NCBI GenBank assembly: GCA_036498905.1
Contig: DASYER010000108.1
Span: 1 to 64,000, forward strand
From: DAIDKA01 sp036498905
GTDB lineage: Bacteria; Pseudomonadota; Gammaproteobacteria; Steroidobacterales; Steroidobacteraceae
Direction of reading: 5' to 3'
DNA length: 64,000 bases
Positions 1-9,794 of the stretch are shown piece by piece (positions within the stretch are counted from its first letter, which is position 1; each line of letters opens with the position of its first letter). The translations under genes were made by a program, and so were the position numbers. The notes under the pieces are model-generated. The model ran no database searches. It saw nothing but the letters and a program-made list of their open reading frames with translations, and was not told the DNA's origin.

Positions 1-2
1 TG

Positions 3-605
3 CCCGCCGAACTGCTCGGCCACCGTCCGGATCTCGTCGCACAGCGCTGGCGCGTCGAAGCATCTTCGCAGGGTATCCGCGAAGCGACCGCCGAGTTCTA
101 CCCGAACGTGGATCTGCTGGCATTCGTGGGTCTACAGAATCTCGGCTCGACCAATCTGTTCAGCGCCGCCAACCGTCAGTACGGCGTGGCGCCCGCATTC
201 ACCCTGCCGTTGTTCGACGCCGGCAAGCGCCGCGCGAAGCTGGCAGCACAGGATGCCGCATACGATGTGGCGGTCGAGCAGTACAACCAGCTCATGACCG
301 ATGCCCTGCGTGAAGTCGTTGATGCACTGACTTCGATGGACAGCCTGGGCCGGCAGCGCGGCGAAGAACGTGACGCGCTGGCCAATGCCCAGGAGGCCTA
401 CGACCTGTCGGTCCTGCGCTATCGCGAGGGGCTGGGAAATTACCTGCAGGTGTTGAGCGCCGAATCGCAGCTGCTCGCGCAGCGCAGTCTGCAGGCGCAG
501 CTGCAGGCCCGCGCGCTTGATCTATCAGTGGACCTGGTGCAGGCGCTTGGCGGCGGGTTCGTGCCGCAGATGCTCACGCCCGCAATTCCGGAGAACAAAT
601 CGTGA
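3..605 (+). CDS. Outer-membrane efflux protein, NodT/TolC type (5' truncated by window)
   Basis: This is the C-terminal part of an outer-membrane channel of a tripartite efflux pump; the frame is open from the first bases, so the start lies outside the window. The first residues read PAELLGHRPDLVAQRWRVEA, the conserved segment of NodT-type RND/MFS outer-membrane factors, followed by the second coiled-coil repeat (LRYREGLGNYLQVLSAESQLL). About 200 residues are visible, roughly the second half of a normal 450-500 residue protein. Its stop overlaps the GTG start of the membrane-fusion gene by 3 bp, so the three efflux genes are one operon. In the family it forms the trimeric exit duct through the outer membrane. 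The family call is firm; the substrate is unknown. Confidence 0.93.
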   Translation, partial: PAELLGHRPDLVAQRWRVEASSQGIREATAEFYPNVDLLAFVGLQNLGSTNLFSAANRQYGVAPAFTLPLFDAGKRRAKLAAQDAAYDVAVEQYNQLMTDALREVVDALTSMDSLGRQRGEERDALANAQEAYDLSVLRYREGLGNYLQVLSAESQLLAQRSLQAQLQARALDLSVDLVQALGGGFVPQMLTPAIPENKS

Positions 606-1849
606 ACACCGAAACAGAAACCCCCGCCGCGCCACAGGCCGATGCTCAAAGCAACGGCAATGGCAACGGCAAGCGCAATCGGATGCTCGTGCTGGTCTCC
701 CTCGGCATCCTCGTGCTGGCCATCGGCTATGGCGTGTACTGGCAGACCGTGCTGCGGCTGCGCGAGACCACCGATGATGCCTATGTGAATGGCAACATCG
801 TGCAGATCACTCCGCAGATTGCCGGTACCGTGGTCGGTATCAATGCCGACGACACGCAGAACGTGGTCGCCGGTCAGACGCTGGTGCGCCTGGATCCTGC
901 CGACGCCAAGGTGGCACTGGATGAGTCCGAAGCTCATCTGGCGCTGACGGTACGTTCGGTGCGCGGTCTGTTCGCCACCACGGCGCAGCTGGCCGCGGCC
1001 GAAGGCATTCGCCACACCGACCTCGACACCGCCGAGAAGGACCTGGCGCGCCGTGAGCGGCTGGCCGGCAGCGGTGCGATATCCGGTGAGGAACTGCAGC
1101 ATGCACGCGATGCCGTCTCAGCCGCCAGGTCCGCCCTGCTGGCAGCTCAGCAGCAGGCGCAGGCCAATCGCGCGCGCATCGATGGCACGCAGATCGAGGA
1201 CCACCCGGAAGTGCAGGCCGCGGCAAGCGCGGTTCACAGCGCCTATCTGAACCTGGCGCGCACCCAGTTGCCGGCGCCCATCGGCGGCTTCGTGGCCCAT
1301 CGCAATGTTCAGCTCGGCCAGCGGGTCAGCCCGGGCTCGGTGCTGATGGCAGTGGTGCCGCTGAACCAGGTTTGGGTCGATGCCAATTTCAAGGAACTGC
1401 AAGTCGCCAACATCCGCATGGGGCAGCCGGCGACGCTGACTGCCGACCTGTATGGCGGCTCGGTGAAATACCACGGCAAGGTCGTCGGCTTCAGCGCCGG
1501 CACCGGGGCCTCCTTCGCGCTGCTGCCGGCGCAGAATGCCACCGGCAACTGGATCAAGGTGGTTCAGCGTCTGCCGGTGCGGATCATGCTCGATCCGAAG
1601 GAACTGGCGGCGCATCCGCTGCAGGTCGGTCTGTCCATGCGCGTGGAGGTGTCCACCGCCGAACGCGACGGTGCGCGTCTGCCCCAGGCCGCCGCCAATG
1701 TTCCAAGCTACGCCACCAGCGTCTTCGATGACGCGGATCGGCAGGCCGGCGCGCGGGTCGAGGCCATCATCGCCGCGAATCTGGCCGCCCCGGCGCACGC
1801 CCGTGTTGTGCACCGTATTGCCCAGGTACGCATTCGCCCCGCCACATGA
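602..1849 (+). CDS. emrA: HlyD-family membrane fusion protein, EmrA-like
   Basis: Periplasmic adaptor linking an MFS pump to the outer-membrane channel. It begins at GTG overlapping the upstream stop (GTGA). A low-complexity N-terminus is followed by one membrane anchor at about residues 28-48, then the biotinyl-lipoyl-like half-motif TTDDAYVNGNIVQITPQIAG, a helical hairpin (about 120-220) and the closing beta-barrel (LPAPIGGFVAHRNVQLGQ). The length of 415 aa is normal for EmrA. The 3' end overlaps the MFS gene by 4 bp (ATGA), which implies translational coupling. The EmrA symbol rests on domain order and the DHA2 partner; substrate specificity cannot be read from the sequence. Confidence 0.93.
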   Translation: MNTETETPAAPQADAQSNGNGNGKRNRMLVLVSLGILVLAIGYGVYWQTVLRLRETTDDAYVNGNIVQITPQIAGTVVGINADDTQNVVAGQTLVRLDPADAKVALDESEAHLALTVRSVRGLFATTAQLAAAEGIRHTDLDTAEKDLARRERLAGSGAISGEELQHARDAVSAARSALLAAQQQAQANRARIDGTQIEDHPEVQAAASAVHSAYLNLARTQLPAPIGGFVAHRNVQLGQRVSPGSVLMAVVPLNQVWVDANFKELQVANIRMGQPATLTADLYGGSVKYHGKVVGFSAGTGASFALLPAQNATGNWIKVVQRLPVRIMLDPKELAAHPLQVGLSMRVEVSTAERDGARLPQAAANVPSYATSVFDDADRQAGARVEAIIAANLAAPAHARVVHRIAQVRIRPAT

Positions 1850-3441
1850 GCCGACCTGCCTCACAAATGAAAGCGGCGGCCGCCGTATCAGCGCCACTGC
1901 CACCACTGGTGGGGGCGGCGCGGATACTGGGTACCCTGGCCGTCTCGCTCGCGATCTTCATGAACGTGCTGGACACTTCCATCGCGAACGTGTCGATTCC
2001 GGCCATCTCGGGAGACCTCGGCGTATCGCCCGACCAGGGCACCTGGGTCATCACCTCCTTCGGCGTCGCGAATGCGATTTCGGTGCCCCTGACCGGCTGG
2101 CTGACGCGTCGCTTCGGACAGGTGCGGCTGTTCACGCTCGCCATTTTCCTGTTCGTCATCTCCTCGTTTCTTTGCGGCCTGGCACCCTCCATCGGACTGC
2201 TGATTTTCTTTCGTGTCATCCAAGGCGCTGTGGCCGGACCCATGATCCCGCTGTCGCAGTCGCTGCTGATGTCCAGTTATCCGGTCTCCAAACAAAGCAC
2301 CGCGCTGGGGCTGTGGTCGGTCACCAGCCTGACGGCTCCCATCGCGGGGCCTCTGCTGGGCGGATGGATCACGGACAACATCTCCTGGCCATGGATCTTC
2401 TACATCAACATACCGGTCGGCCTGTTCGCCGGTACCCTGACCTGGATCCTGTATCGAAAGCGCGAAACGGCCACGCAGCGCGTACCCATCGATGCCGTCG
2501 GCCTGGCATTGCTCATGACCTGGGTGGGCTCGCTGCAGGTGATGCTCGACAAGGGCAAGGATCTGGACTGGTTCAATTCACCGCAGATCGTCGCCATGGC
2601 ACTGCTGGCCGTGGCCGCCTTCGTCTACTTCCTGATCTGGGAAATCCACGCCGAGCATCCCATCGTCGACCTGTCCTTGTTCAAGGGGCGCAATTTCTGG
2701 GTCGGCACCCTGTGCATGCTGCTGGCCTACGGGGTGTTCTTCGGCAATCTCGTGCTGCTGCCGCTGTGGCTGCAGCAGTACCTGGGCTACACCGCCACGA
2801 ATGCCGGAATCATTCTTGCCCCCGTCGGTGTGCTGGCGGTGTTCGTCACACCCATTGTTGCCAAACTCATCAACCGGGTGGATGTGCGGGTGATTGTTAC
2901 AGCGTCGTTCACGATCTTCGCCTCGGTGATGATCATGCGCTCGCATTTCAATACCGACGTGGATGTGAAGACACTGCTGATTCCGACCATCATCCAGGGC
3001 GCAGCCATGGCGAGCTTCTTCGTGCCGCTGGTGTCCTTGAGCGTATCGGGTCTGTCCCCAGACCGCATTCCGAATGCCTCGGGCCTGTTCAACTTTGCAC
3101 GCATCACTGCCGGATCCTTCGGCACCTCCATTTTCACGACCTTCTGGGATCGTCGTGCCACACTGCACCATAGCCAGCTCATCGAGCATCTGGCGCGCGA
3201 CAATCCCGCCACGAACGCCGCGCTGGCAGGCCTGCAGGCCAATGGGATAAACGGCCAGGCCGGCACTGCCGCGTTGAACCGTATAGTTGATGTTCAGGCC
3301 TTCATGTTGTCGGCTGATGATCTCTTCTACATTTCCGGCCTGATATTCCTCGCGCTGATACTGGTGATCTGGCTGGCCCGCCCGGCCCGTCCCGGGTCCG
3401 CGGGTTCGGCCGGCACATCGGCGGCCGCCAGCGCGCATTAA
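1846..3441 (+). CDS. emrB: DHA2-family MFS drug exporter, EmrB-like
   Basis: Inner-membrane proton-driven multidrug exporter of the 14-TM DHA2 family. The sequence shows the family signature (NVLDTSIANVSIPAISGDLG, then WVITSFGVANAIS), motif A-like LTGWLTRRFGQVRLF and the motif-C region SVTSLTAPIAGPLLGGW; hydrophobic segments run through the whole 531 aa. The start is coupled to emrA by ATGA. With the two upstream genes it completes an EmrAB-TolC-type pump expected to expel hydrophobic toxicants directly across both membranes. No regulator gene is visible next to the operon; a MarR or TetR gene may lie upstream of the window. Confidence 0.95.
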   Translation: MSRPASQMKAAAAVSAPLPPLVGAARILGTLAVSLAIFMNVLDTSIANVSIPAISGDLGVSPDQGTWVITSFGVANAISVPLTGWLTRRFGQVRLFTLAIFLFVISSFLCGLAPSIGLLIFFRVIQGAVAGPMIPLSQSLLMSSYPVSKQSTALGLWSVTSLTAPIAGPLLGGWITDNISWPWIFYINIPVGLFAGTLTWILYRKRETATQRVPIDAVGLALLMTWVGSLQVMLDKGKDLDWFNSPQIVAMALLAVAAFVYFLIWEIHAEHPIVDLSLFKGRNFWVGTLCMLLAYGVFFGNLVLLPLWLQQYLGYTATNAGIILAPVGVLAVFVTPIVAKLINRVDVRVIVTASFTIFASVMIMRSHFNTDVDVKTLLIPTIIQGAAMASFFVPLVSLSVSGLSPDRIPNASGLFNFARITAGSFGTSIFTTFWDRRATLHHSQLIEHLARDNPATNAALAGLQANGINGQAGTAALNRIVDVQAFMLSADDLFYISGLIFLALILVIWLARPARPGSAGSAGTSAAASAH

Positions 3442-3465
3442 ACCTTCTCCTGGTAACAGTGTCGC

Positions 3466-3471
3466 TATACT
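3466..3471 (+). promoter_or_regulatory. Putative -10 element (TATACT) for the DUF748 gene
   Basis: TATACT lies 30 bp before the TTG codon at 3501 and inside the first codons of the longer GTG-initiated reading. No convincing -35 hexamer was found at 16-18 bp. If real, it excludes the GTG at 3459 as the start. Confidence 0.35.
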
Positions 3472-3500
3472 GGCGATGCCTGAGACGCGGGAGATTCAAC

Positions 3501-6476
3501 TTGGCCGGATCACTGTCAGCGGGCGCGACGCGGCGGATTATCCTCTGGAGCGCGATTGCCTTGGTGGTGGTCGCCATCTACGCCGTCTTTGGCTTCTACG
3601 GTGTGCCGGCCCTGATTCGCTCGCAGGGTACCGCCTTCGTCACCCATAAGTACCAACGAACGCTGCAGCTGGGTGAGATTCGCTTCAATCCGTTCACGCT
3701 GGAACTGGATATTCGCAACTTTGTCTTTCCGGATGCCGACGGCAAACCGATGCTGGCGGCGCAGCGCCTGTATGTGAACCTGCAGCTGGCGAGCGTGTGG
3801 AACCGCGGCGCGACCTTCCAGGACATCCAGCTCGAACAGCCGGCCGTCAACGCTGTGCTGCGAGCCGATGGTTCGCTCAATCTCGCCGATCTGGCAAAAC
3901 CGTTCGCCAATGAGCCGCCCGCGCCCGCCTCCGCGCCGGCGCGATTGTTCTTGACTCGCCTGGCCGTCATCGGCGGGGAGTTCACGTTCGTGGATCTGGG
4001 ACATCCGGGCACGCTGCATGCCGAGCTGCGGCCGGTAAATTTTGAATTGCGGGACTTCAATACCATCGGCAATGGCGGCAATGGCTATACCCTCGCCGCC
4101 GCGACACCCGCAGGCGAACAGTTCAACTGGTCCGGCACTCTCGAGATCGCACCCGTCGCCTCGAAGGGCAAGTTCAACATCAAGGCATTGCGCGTCACGA
4201 CCCTGACCGAATTGGCTGGATCCTCCGTGCCGCTGACAGTGTCCTCCGGAATCATTGCGCTGGCAGGCGGCTACGACTTCGTGATCCACGACGGGGCCGC
4301 CGGACTTAAGGTCAATCTGGATACCCTGGCTATCACCAACTTGGGCCTGCGTCCAAGCAATGGTCTATCCGACTATGTCGAACTGCCGCGGGTCGAAATC
4401 GACGGGACACATATCGATCTGACGCAACGCAGCGTGCTGGTCGATGCCGTGAAAGTCACCGGCGGGCAGATTCACGGCTGGCTGAATGCAAACCACAGCG
4501 TCAATCTGACCGAACTGGGCGGACCGCCGCGCGCCACCCCGCAGCCGGTCGCCGCTACGCCGGCGCCGCCACCGTCTGGGACCACCCCGGCACCGGCCTG
4601 GATGGTCAAGGTGCCGATGATTGATTTGAGCGGTCTCAGCGTGGATTTTCAGGACCGCACGCTCAAGACGGCACCGACCTTCACACTCGCACCGCTGCAG
4701 ATCAGCGTGGCGCAGTTCCAATGGCCCTTCGGGCCTCCCATTCAGGTACAGCTGAAATCGGGGCTGGATAAATCGGGGAGCCTCGCCGCCCAGGCCCAGG
4801 TCAGTTTGCCGGATGCGGTGATCAAGGGACATGTGGAGCTGTCGGGATTCGATCTGCCGGCGCTGCAGCCCTATCTGGCGCAGTACACCGCGCTCACCTT
4901 GCTCACCGGTCAGCTGGGCGTGAAGGCTGATCTCGAACGCGATGCCAAGGGGGCCCTCACCGTCACCGCAGAGACGGACATCGCCCGCTTTCGCACCATC
5001 GATGATGAACTGCGCTTGGACTTCGTCAAATGGGATCGCCTGAGCGTCGCCGGCATCAAATACCACAGCGACCCTGCATCGCTCAGCATCCACAGTGTAC
5101 GCGCCCAGGCACCCTACGCCCGCGTGATCATCGATCAGAACCGCAAATTGAATATTACCGAGGCGCTCAAGCCCGCTGGCGCCAAGGACAAACCACTACC
5201 GGACCCGAAGCCGTCAGAGCCGAAGGCATCGGACACCACACGCACGGCTGAATTGGCGCCTCCGGCGCATGCCGTCCCGATGCCACTGTCCATCGGCTCG
5301 GTGGTGATCACGAATGGATCGGCGAACTACGCCGACCAGTGGATACAGCCGCACTTTGCGATCGGTATCCAGCAGCTCAACGGCAGCATCGACGGACTGT
5401 CCTCCGCCGCCGGGTCACGCGCCAAGATCGATCTGAACGGATCGGTCGACCGCTACGCGCCAGCCCACATATGGGGTGAGACCAATCTGCTCTCCCAGAC
5501 CACTTACACCGATATCAGCATGAGCTACCGCGGCATCGATCTCACCGATGTCACGCCTTACTCTGGACATTTCGCGGGCTACAAGATTGCGAAGGGCAAG
5601 CTGACGGTGGATCTGAAGTACCACATCGAGGACCGCAAACTCACCGCCAGTCATCACATCGTGGTCGACCAGCTGCAACTGGGTGACAAGGTCGACAGCC
5701 CCGATGCCGTCAAGCTGCCCCTGAAACTGGCGATCTCGTTGCTGAAGGACCGCAATGGCGTCATCGACCTCGACCTGCCCGTCACCGGCAGCCTGGATGA
5801 TCCGCAGTTCCGGATCGGTCCGATCATCTGGAAGGTGTTCGTGAACCTGCTCGAGAAGGCAGTCACCGCACCCTTCTCGCTGCTCGGTCATCTGTTCGGG
5901 GGCGGCGACCAGGTGAACGTGGTGGAATTTGCGCCCGGCAGCGCCGCGCTGGATGCGACGGCCACGACGCGCCTGCACAGCATCATCAAGGCACTCGATG
6001 CGCGTCCGGGCCTGGAACTGGATGTGCCCATCACCTTCTCGGTGGTGACTGATACCCCGGCCCTGGCCCAGAGCCATCTGCAAAGTGCGCTGCATCAGCG
6101 CGCCGCCATCGCCGACGACATGCCCTTGCCGACTGATCCGGCCGCGCTGTTCAAATTACTGCTGGCGCAGTTCCGCGCCGATCTGGGCGCAAAGGCGCCA
6201 TTGCCACCGCTGACGGCGGCGTTGACCACGGCCAAAAAGGTCAAGGGCGAAACGCCGGACTATGCGCCGGCAAATACCGAACTGACGGCAGCGCTGCTGG
6301 CGCGCGTCAACGTGGCCGATACGGAGTTACAGAAGCTCGGCACCGAGCGGGCCCATGCCGTGCAGGATGTGCTTCTGCATGGCACGGATATCGATCCCTC
6401 GCGTATATTCCTGATCAATGGCACAGCGCCGCCGCCACCGGGCAACACGGTGCGGCTCGAACTGGCCCTCAAGTAA
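3501..6476 (+). CDS. DUF748 (AsmA-like) domain envelope protein
   Basis: Very large envelope protein of about 990 aa. One N-terminal membrane anchor (IILWSAIALVVVAIYAVFGF) is followed by a long periplasmic beta-rich region typical of AsmA/DUF748 proteins, which resemble bridge-like lipid-transfer proteins such as YhdP, TamB and AsmA. There is a proline/alanine linker near residues 340-365 and the DUF748 C-terminal block (LPLKLAISLLKDRNGVIDLDLPV, here split by a conserved GSLDDPQF motif). A GTG at 3459 opens the frame earlier, but TTG at 3501 is preferred because it has GGGAG 6 bp upstream and a TATACT hexamer in front. The family is known; a role in outer-membrane lipid homeostasis is inferred. 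It is probably a single-gene unit after the efflux operon. Confidence 0.85.
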   Translation: MAGSLSAGATRRIILWSAIALVVVAIYAVFGFYGVPALIRSQGTAFVTHKYQRTLQLGEIRFNPFTLELDIRNFVFPDADGKPMLAAQRLYVNLQLASVWNRGATFQDIQLEQPAVNAVLRADGSLNLADLAKPFANEPPAPASAPARLFLTRLAVIGGEFTFVDLGHPGTLHAELRPVNFELRDFNTIGNGGNGYTLAAATPAGEQFNWSGTLEIAPVASKGKFNIKALRVTTLTELAGSSVPLTVSSGIIALAGGYDFVIHDGAAGLKVNLDTLAITNLGLRPSNGLSDYVELPRVEIDGTHIDLTQRSVLVDAVKVTGGQIHGWLNANHSVNLTELGGPPRATPQPVAATPAPPPSGTTPAPAWMVKVPMIDLSGLSVDFQDRTLKTAPTFTLAPLQISVAQFQWPFGPPIQVQLKSGLDKSGSLAAQAQVSLPDAVIKGHVELSGFDLPALQPYLAQYTALTLLTGQLGVKADLERDAKGALTVTAETDIARFRTIDDELRLDFVKWDRLSVAGIKYHSDPASLSIHSVRAQAPYARVIIDQNRKLNITEALKPAGAKDKPLPDPKPSEPKASDTTRTAELAPPAHAVPMPLSIGSVVITNGSANYADQWIQPHFAIGIQQLNGSIDGLSSAAGSRAKIDLNGSVDRYAPAHIWGETNLLSQTTYTDISMSYRGIDLTDVTPYSGHFAGYKIAKGKLTVDLKYHIEDRKLTASHHIVVDQLQLGDKVDSPDAVKLPLKLAISLLKDRNGVIDLDLPVTGSLDDPQFRIGPIIWKVFVNLLEKAVTAPFSLLGHLFGGGDQVNVVEFAPGSAALDATATTRLHSIIKALDARPGLELDVPITFSVVTDTPALAQSHLQSALHQRAAIADDMPLPTDPAALFKLLLAQFRADLGAKAPLPPLTAALTTAKKVKGETPDYAPANTELTAALLARVNVADTELQKLGTERAHAVQDVLLHGTDIDPSRIFLINGTAPPPPGNTVRLELALK

Positions 6477-6507
6477 AACCTACAAGACCTTCAGGGGAGA
6501 GCAGCAG

Positions 6508-7212
6508 ATGCCACTGTCCAAACGGCTGGGCGCCGAATTCCTTGGAACCTTATGGCTGGTCCTCGGTGGCTGCGGCGCCGCCGTGCTGGCCGCGAAATTT
6601 CCGCAAGTAGGTATCGGCCTGGTCGGAGTCGCGCTGGCCTTCGGACTGACGGTGCTGACCATGGCGTTCGCGATCGGCCATATTTCCGGGTGTCATCTGA
6701 ATCCGGCCGTTTCACTGGGACTGGTCGTCGGGGGTCGCTTCAAGGCTGCGGAATTGCTGCCCTACTGGGTTGCGCAGCTCCTCGGCGCAATCGCCGGCGC
6801 GGGCATCCTGTATCTCATCGCCAGCGGCGCGAGCGGTTTCGAGCTCAGCGGTGGACTGGCCTCGAATGGCTACGGAGCACACTCTCCGGGTGGCTACTCA
6901 CTGCTGTCCTGCGCCGTCTCCGAAGTGGTCATGACCTTCATGTTCCTCATCATCATCCTGGGCGCCACCGATGCGCGGGCACCGAAGGGCTTCGCGCCGA
7001 TCGCGATCGGTCTGGGATTGACGCTGATCCATCTGATCAGCATTCCGGTAACCAACACTTCGGTGAATCCGGCACGCAGCACCGGTCCGGCCTTGTTCGT
7101 CGGCGGCTGGGCGGCATCCCAGCTTTGGTTGTTCTGGGTCGCACCCCTGATCGGTGCGGCGCTCGCCGGGGTCGTCTACCGCTGGCTGGGCGCGCAGAAG
7201 AGCGCTCACTGA
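6508..7212 (+). CDS. aqpZ: Aquaporin Z, water channel
   Basis: Inner-membrane MIP-family channel of 234 aa with six membrane segments and two NPA boxes, HLNPAVSLG (about residues 65-67) and TSVNPARSTGPA (187-189). The selectivity-filter positions look like an orthodox water channel: Phe near 45, His near 175, Thr near 184 and Arg190 directly after the second NPA. The ATG at 6508 is chosen because AGGGGAGAG precedes it and the family N-terminus KRLGAEFLGTLWLV begins there; longer frames overlap the DUF748 gene. The gene end overlaps the convergent DUF4139 gene by 7 bp. The assignment is firm. Confidence 0.96.
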   Translation: MPLSKRLGAEFLGTLWLVLGGCGAAVLAAKFPQVGIGLVGVALAFGLTVLTMAFAIGHISGCHLNPAVSLGLVVGGRFKAAELLPYWVAQLLGAIAGAGILYLIASGASGFELSGGLASNGYGAHSPGGYSLLSCAVSEVVMTFMFLIIILGATDARAPKGFAPIAIGLGLTLIHLISIPVTNTSVNPARSTGPALFVGGWAASQLWLFWVAPLIGAALAGVVYRWLGAQKSAH

Positions 7213-8858
7213 ACGCCGGAATCAGACGTTTCCTGCAATTGCCGGCCGGCCGGATACTGGACTGAGTACGCCTGATGAATGGTCGCGGTCTGCTGCGGTG
7301 AGGGCTCAAGTTTCCAAAGCCATACTCCGGCCTTGCCCTCGAAGTCCTTCACGGTTGGTTCGGTGGCGCCCTTCAGAGTCTCGACGTGGACATCCTCATT
7401 CTTGCTGACCGGAACCCGGTCGAGCACCTCGACCGCAATCGCCGTCGGGTGGTAATTCGTGATATCGATGCGCTGCCGTGTTTCCTTGACGTTCTGCCGG
7501 TTCAGCAGTCCCTTCTGACCGGATTGCGTTGCTTCGTCGCGGATGGTCACGCGGACGCGCTCGTCGGCACCGAATGGCATGCGCACATCCGCGCCCGGCA
7601 GAAACGCCGGCGTTGCCGCATCGCCCACATAGGCGCCATCCCGATACAACTCCAATTGACCGGCCTCGATCGGCAGGGATTCGGAGAATTTGAAGACCGC
7701 CTCCAGATGCGCGTCATGGCTGACGCTCGGGACCACGCGGGCCACAAGGTCCACCGCAAATTCATTCTGCCCGATCGGGAACAAACGGGCCTGACGATCG
7801 GCCAGCACCGAAACGCGCGACGGTACGTGGTAGTCAGCGACATAGTCGGTGGAGGCCACATCAGCATTGCGGCGCCGTGAGCCGGTGACGACCACCTCGT
7901 CCAGCGCGTCAGAGCGCGGGGCCGCCGCCGCGGCATAACTGCGCTGCGCAGAAATGACCGGCCGCTCGGGCGCCCGCAAATCCACGAATAAGGATCCTAG
8001 AGTGGGCGTTTGCAGATCCGCGGCAGGCAGCGCCGTCGTCAGGGTCAATTCGACGTTTTTCCAGTCCTCGCCACTTCCCTGCACCACCGATCCTTGTCGG
8101 TCGAGCACGAGATGTTTCTTCGCGGTGTCGAGTCTTGCCTGATAGACCCACTCCCAACCGGCATCAGGCACTGTGTAGGAGAGCGCCGCGCTGGCCGTCA
8201 CCGCTTCAGCGGCAGTGACCGCTACCCGAACTTCTGTGCTTTGCTTCCTGGCTGTCGCGACCTTGGCCAGATCGGCGTTGAGTTGCGCCAATTGGCGCGC
8301 CACGGTGCGCAGCTGCAGATCGGCATCACGAACCCGCTTGCGTGCACCACTTCCGCCGGTCGCCATCGCGGCCAGCACCGCAGTGAGATTGGTGGCATCG
8401 ACCATCGCCTTGTTCGGGCTGCCGGCGGGATTCGCCGCCAGAGAGTCGAGGAGTTTGAGCTGATCCCGCGCCGTGGCGATCTCATCCTTCAGCATCGTCT
8501 GCTGGTCGGTCACCTCCTCGATCCGACGCCGCAGATCGCGTTCCGGTTCGGATACGAAGTTGGCCTCGTTGATCCGCTCGACGTCGATGTCGCCCAGTTG
8601 TACGCCGGCACCGCCCATCGTCACCTGCAGGGTCTTCTCATCGACATCGGCCGGCAGGCCACGAAAGATCAGTCGCTGCGATCCGGCAGGTACGGTGACT
8701 TGCGCTACGCGGGTCACCACCGCGCCCTGGCGATAGACCGTCACATGGTCAATGTGCGCATCCGTGGCAACGTCGGCGGCCCTGCCCGATATTGCCGGCA
8801 GCACAAACGCGCACGTGGCCAGGAGTCTGAGCACTGAGGTGGCGAGGGCGCGTTTCAT
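7206..8858 (-). CDS. DUF4139 domain-containing exported protein (MuiA-like)
   Basis: Exported protein of about 550 aa. The N-terminus from the ATG at 8858 is a signal peptide (MKRALATSVLRLLATCAFVL, then cleavage near GRAADV). The N-terminal DUF4140-type segment (VTVYRQGAVVTRVAQVTVPAG) and a coiled-coil block (about 100-200) precede the C-terminal DUF4139 domain (LSYTVPDAGWEWVYQARLD and INVTNYHPTAI-like YHPTAIAVEVLDRVPVS). This order is typical of the MuiA/DUF4139 family, whose biochemical role is unknown. An in-frame ATG at 8909 would add a non-signal extension and is rejected. The 3' ends of this gene and aqpZ converge and overlap. Confidence 0.85.
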   Translation of the reverse strand: MKRALATSVLRLLATCAFVLPAISGRAADVATDAHIDHVTVYRQGAVVTRVAQVTVPAGSQRLIFRGLPADVDEKTLQVTMGGAGVQLGDIDVERINEANFVSEPERDLRRRIEEVTDQQTMLKDEIATARDQLKLLDSLAANPAGSPNKAMVDATNLTAVLAAMATGGSGARKRVRDADLQLRTVARQLAQLNADLAKVATARKQSTEVRVAVTAAEAVTASAALSYTVPDAGWEWVYQARLDTAKKHLVLDRQGSVVQGSGEDWKNVELTLTTALPAADLQTPTLGSLFVDLRAPERPVISAQRSYAAAAAPRSDALDEVVVTGSRRRNADVASTDYVADYHVPSRVSVLADRQARLFPIGQNEFAVDLVARVVPSVSHDAHLEAVFKFSESLPIEAGQLELYRDGAYVGDAATPAFLPGADVRMPFGADERVRVTIRDEATQSGQKGLLNRQNVKETRQRIDITNYHPTAIAVEVLDRVPVSKNEDVHVETLKGATEPTVKDFEGKAGVWLWKLEPSPQQTATIHQAYSVQYPAGRQLQETSDSGVQ

Positions 8859-8988
8859 TTTTTTGCAACTTAAGCACCAGCGATACCCCATTATCCACTC
8901 ATCGCGCATCGCGCGACAATCGCAGCCTCAGTCCGTGGATGCGTGGTGCAGCGCAGGCGGTGAAGGTTCAGGGGCTGAAGCCCGCTCC

Positions 8989-9426
8989 TCAGGCGCAGCA
9001 ACCCGTCACAGTCTGGGGGATTTGCGCCGGCAGGCGGTTGCGCACGAACGGGTCCGTAGCCATCGACTCGAATACAATGCAATACCACCTCGTCGCGCGC
9101 TCCTTGCCTTCAACGGGCAGCACATTCAGCTCCAATGACATCGGCGCATCAGGCACGGTCACTCGCAGTCCCTCCGCAGGCCACACGTATGCCTTGTCGC
9201 GCATCCGTTCTATCACAACCCCAAGGGGATGCTGGAGATAGGCTTCGGCCAATTGAAAGACGTTGTGGCTGCCGACCTTGTCGATGGGCGCGATGAAGGG
9301 CGCCACATTGCCGTCAAAATTACCGATATCACCGGCCTCGTTCACGACGATCCAGGGCGGCACATACTGCCTGAGCAAGGCGCGCTCCATGGCCCGTTGA
9401 AGTTGAATATAGGGATCCTGCGCCAT
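8989..9426 (-). pseudogene. Fragment of a CheB/CheR-fusion PAS-like domain
   Basis: A 145-aa frame resembling the region that follows the CheR methyltransferase in large CheB-CheR hybrid kinases: PPWIVVNEAGDIGNFDGNVA, then SHNVFQLAEAYLQHPL and LRVTVPDAPMSLELNVLPV. In those proteins this is an internal PAS-like segment. Here it starts abruptly after a stop codon nine codons upstream and runs into an unrelated tail, with no CheB, CheR or kinase domain on either side. I read it as a decaying remnant. A short expressed protein cannot be excluded, since the frame is intact and has an ATG. Confidence 0.5.
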
Positions 9427-9586
9427 CGACCGGACGCTACGCTCATGAAAGAGCTAACGCCGTCAGCACGGGAAACATTGGGCTGTAGGCTGGGGCCGAT
9501 ACGATTCACGCCCATTTGCGGACAGTCAGTGACGCGTCGGCCCAATACATTGATGTCCCAGCCACCTGAATGCTCGGGGAGGTCTC

Positions 9587-9709
9587 ATGCAAGACCGCAT
9601 CTCTTACGGCGCCAAGCTCGTTCGCAGCAGGAGTCGTGCCGGAACCATCATCCTGGAGATCATCGCTGCCGCGCTGATCGCCGCGGCACTCGGGACGTCG
9701 CTTGCCTAG
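9587..9709 (+). CDS. Putative 40-aa single-membrane-segment protein
   Basis: Short ORF preceded by GGGGAGG 5 bp before ATG. It encodes a basic N-terminus (QDRISYGAKLVRSRSRAG) followed by a strongly hydrophobic alanine/isoleucine helix (TIILEIIAAALIAAALG) and a short tail. This is the layout of a small inner-membrane protein with cytoplasmic N-terminus. It lies alone between the CheB/CheR remnant and the GH94 gene. There is no recognised family, and it could be a chance ORF, though the ribosome-binding site and charge pattern argue for coding. Confidence 0.4.
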   Translation: MQDRISYGAKLVRSRSRAGTIILEIIAAALIAAALGTSLA

Positions 9710-9794
9710 GCTTCGAGTACGTGGAAATCAATTGGCAAGCGCGACTTAGTGCGTAACATCGTGGGTCAGCGGGATGACACAAGAGGTCCGCACC

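Noticed and set aside
440..1102. Long antisense open frames across the efflux operon (and similar ones opposite most genes)
   Set aside because: High GC content removes stop codons on the other strand; these frames have no family features and mirror the codon pattern of the real genes.
3459..3500. GTG start giving a 14-residue longer DUF748 protein
   Set aside because: The region contains a TATACT hexamer and no ribosome-binding site, whereas TTG 3501 has GGGAG upstream.
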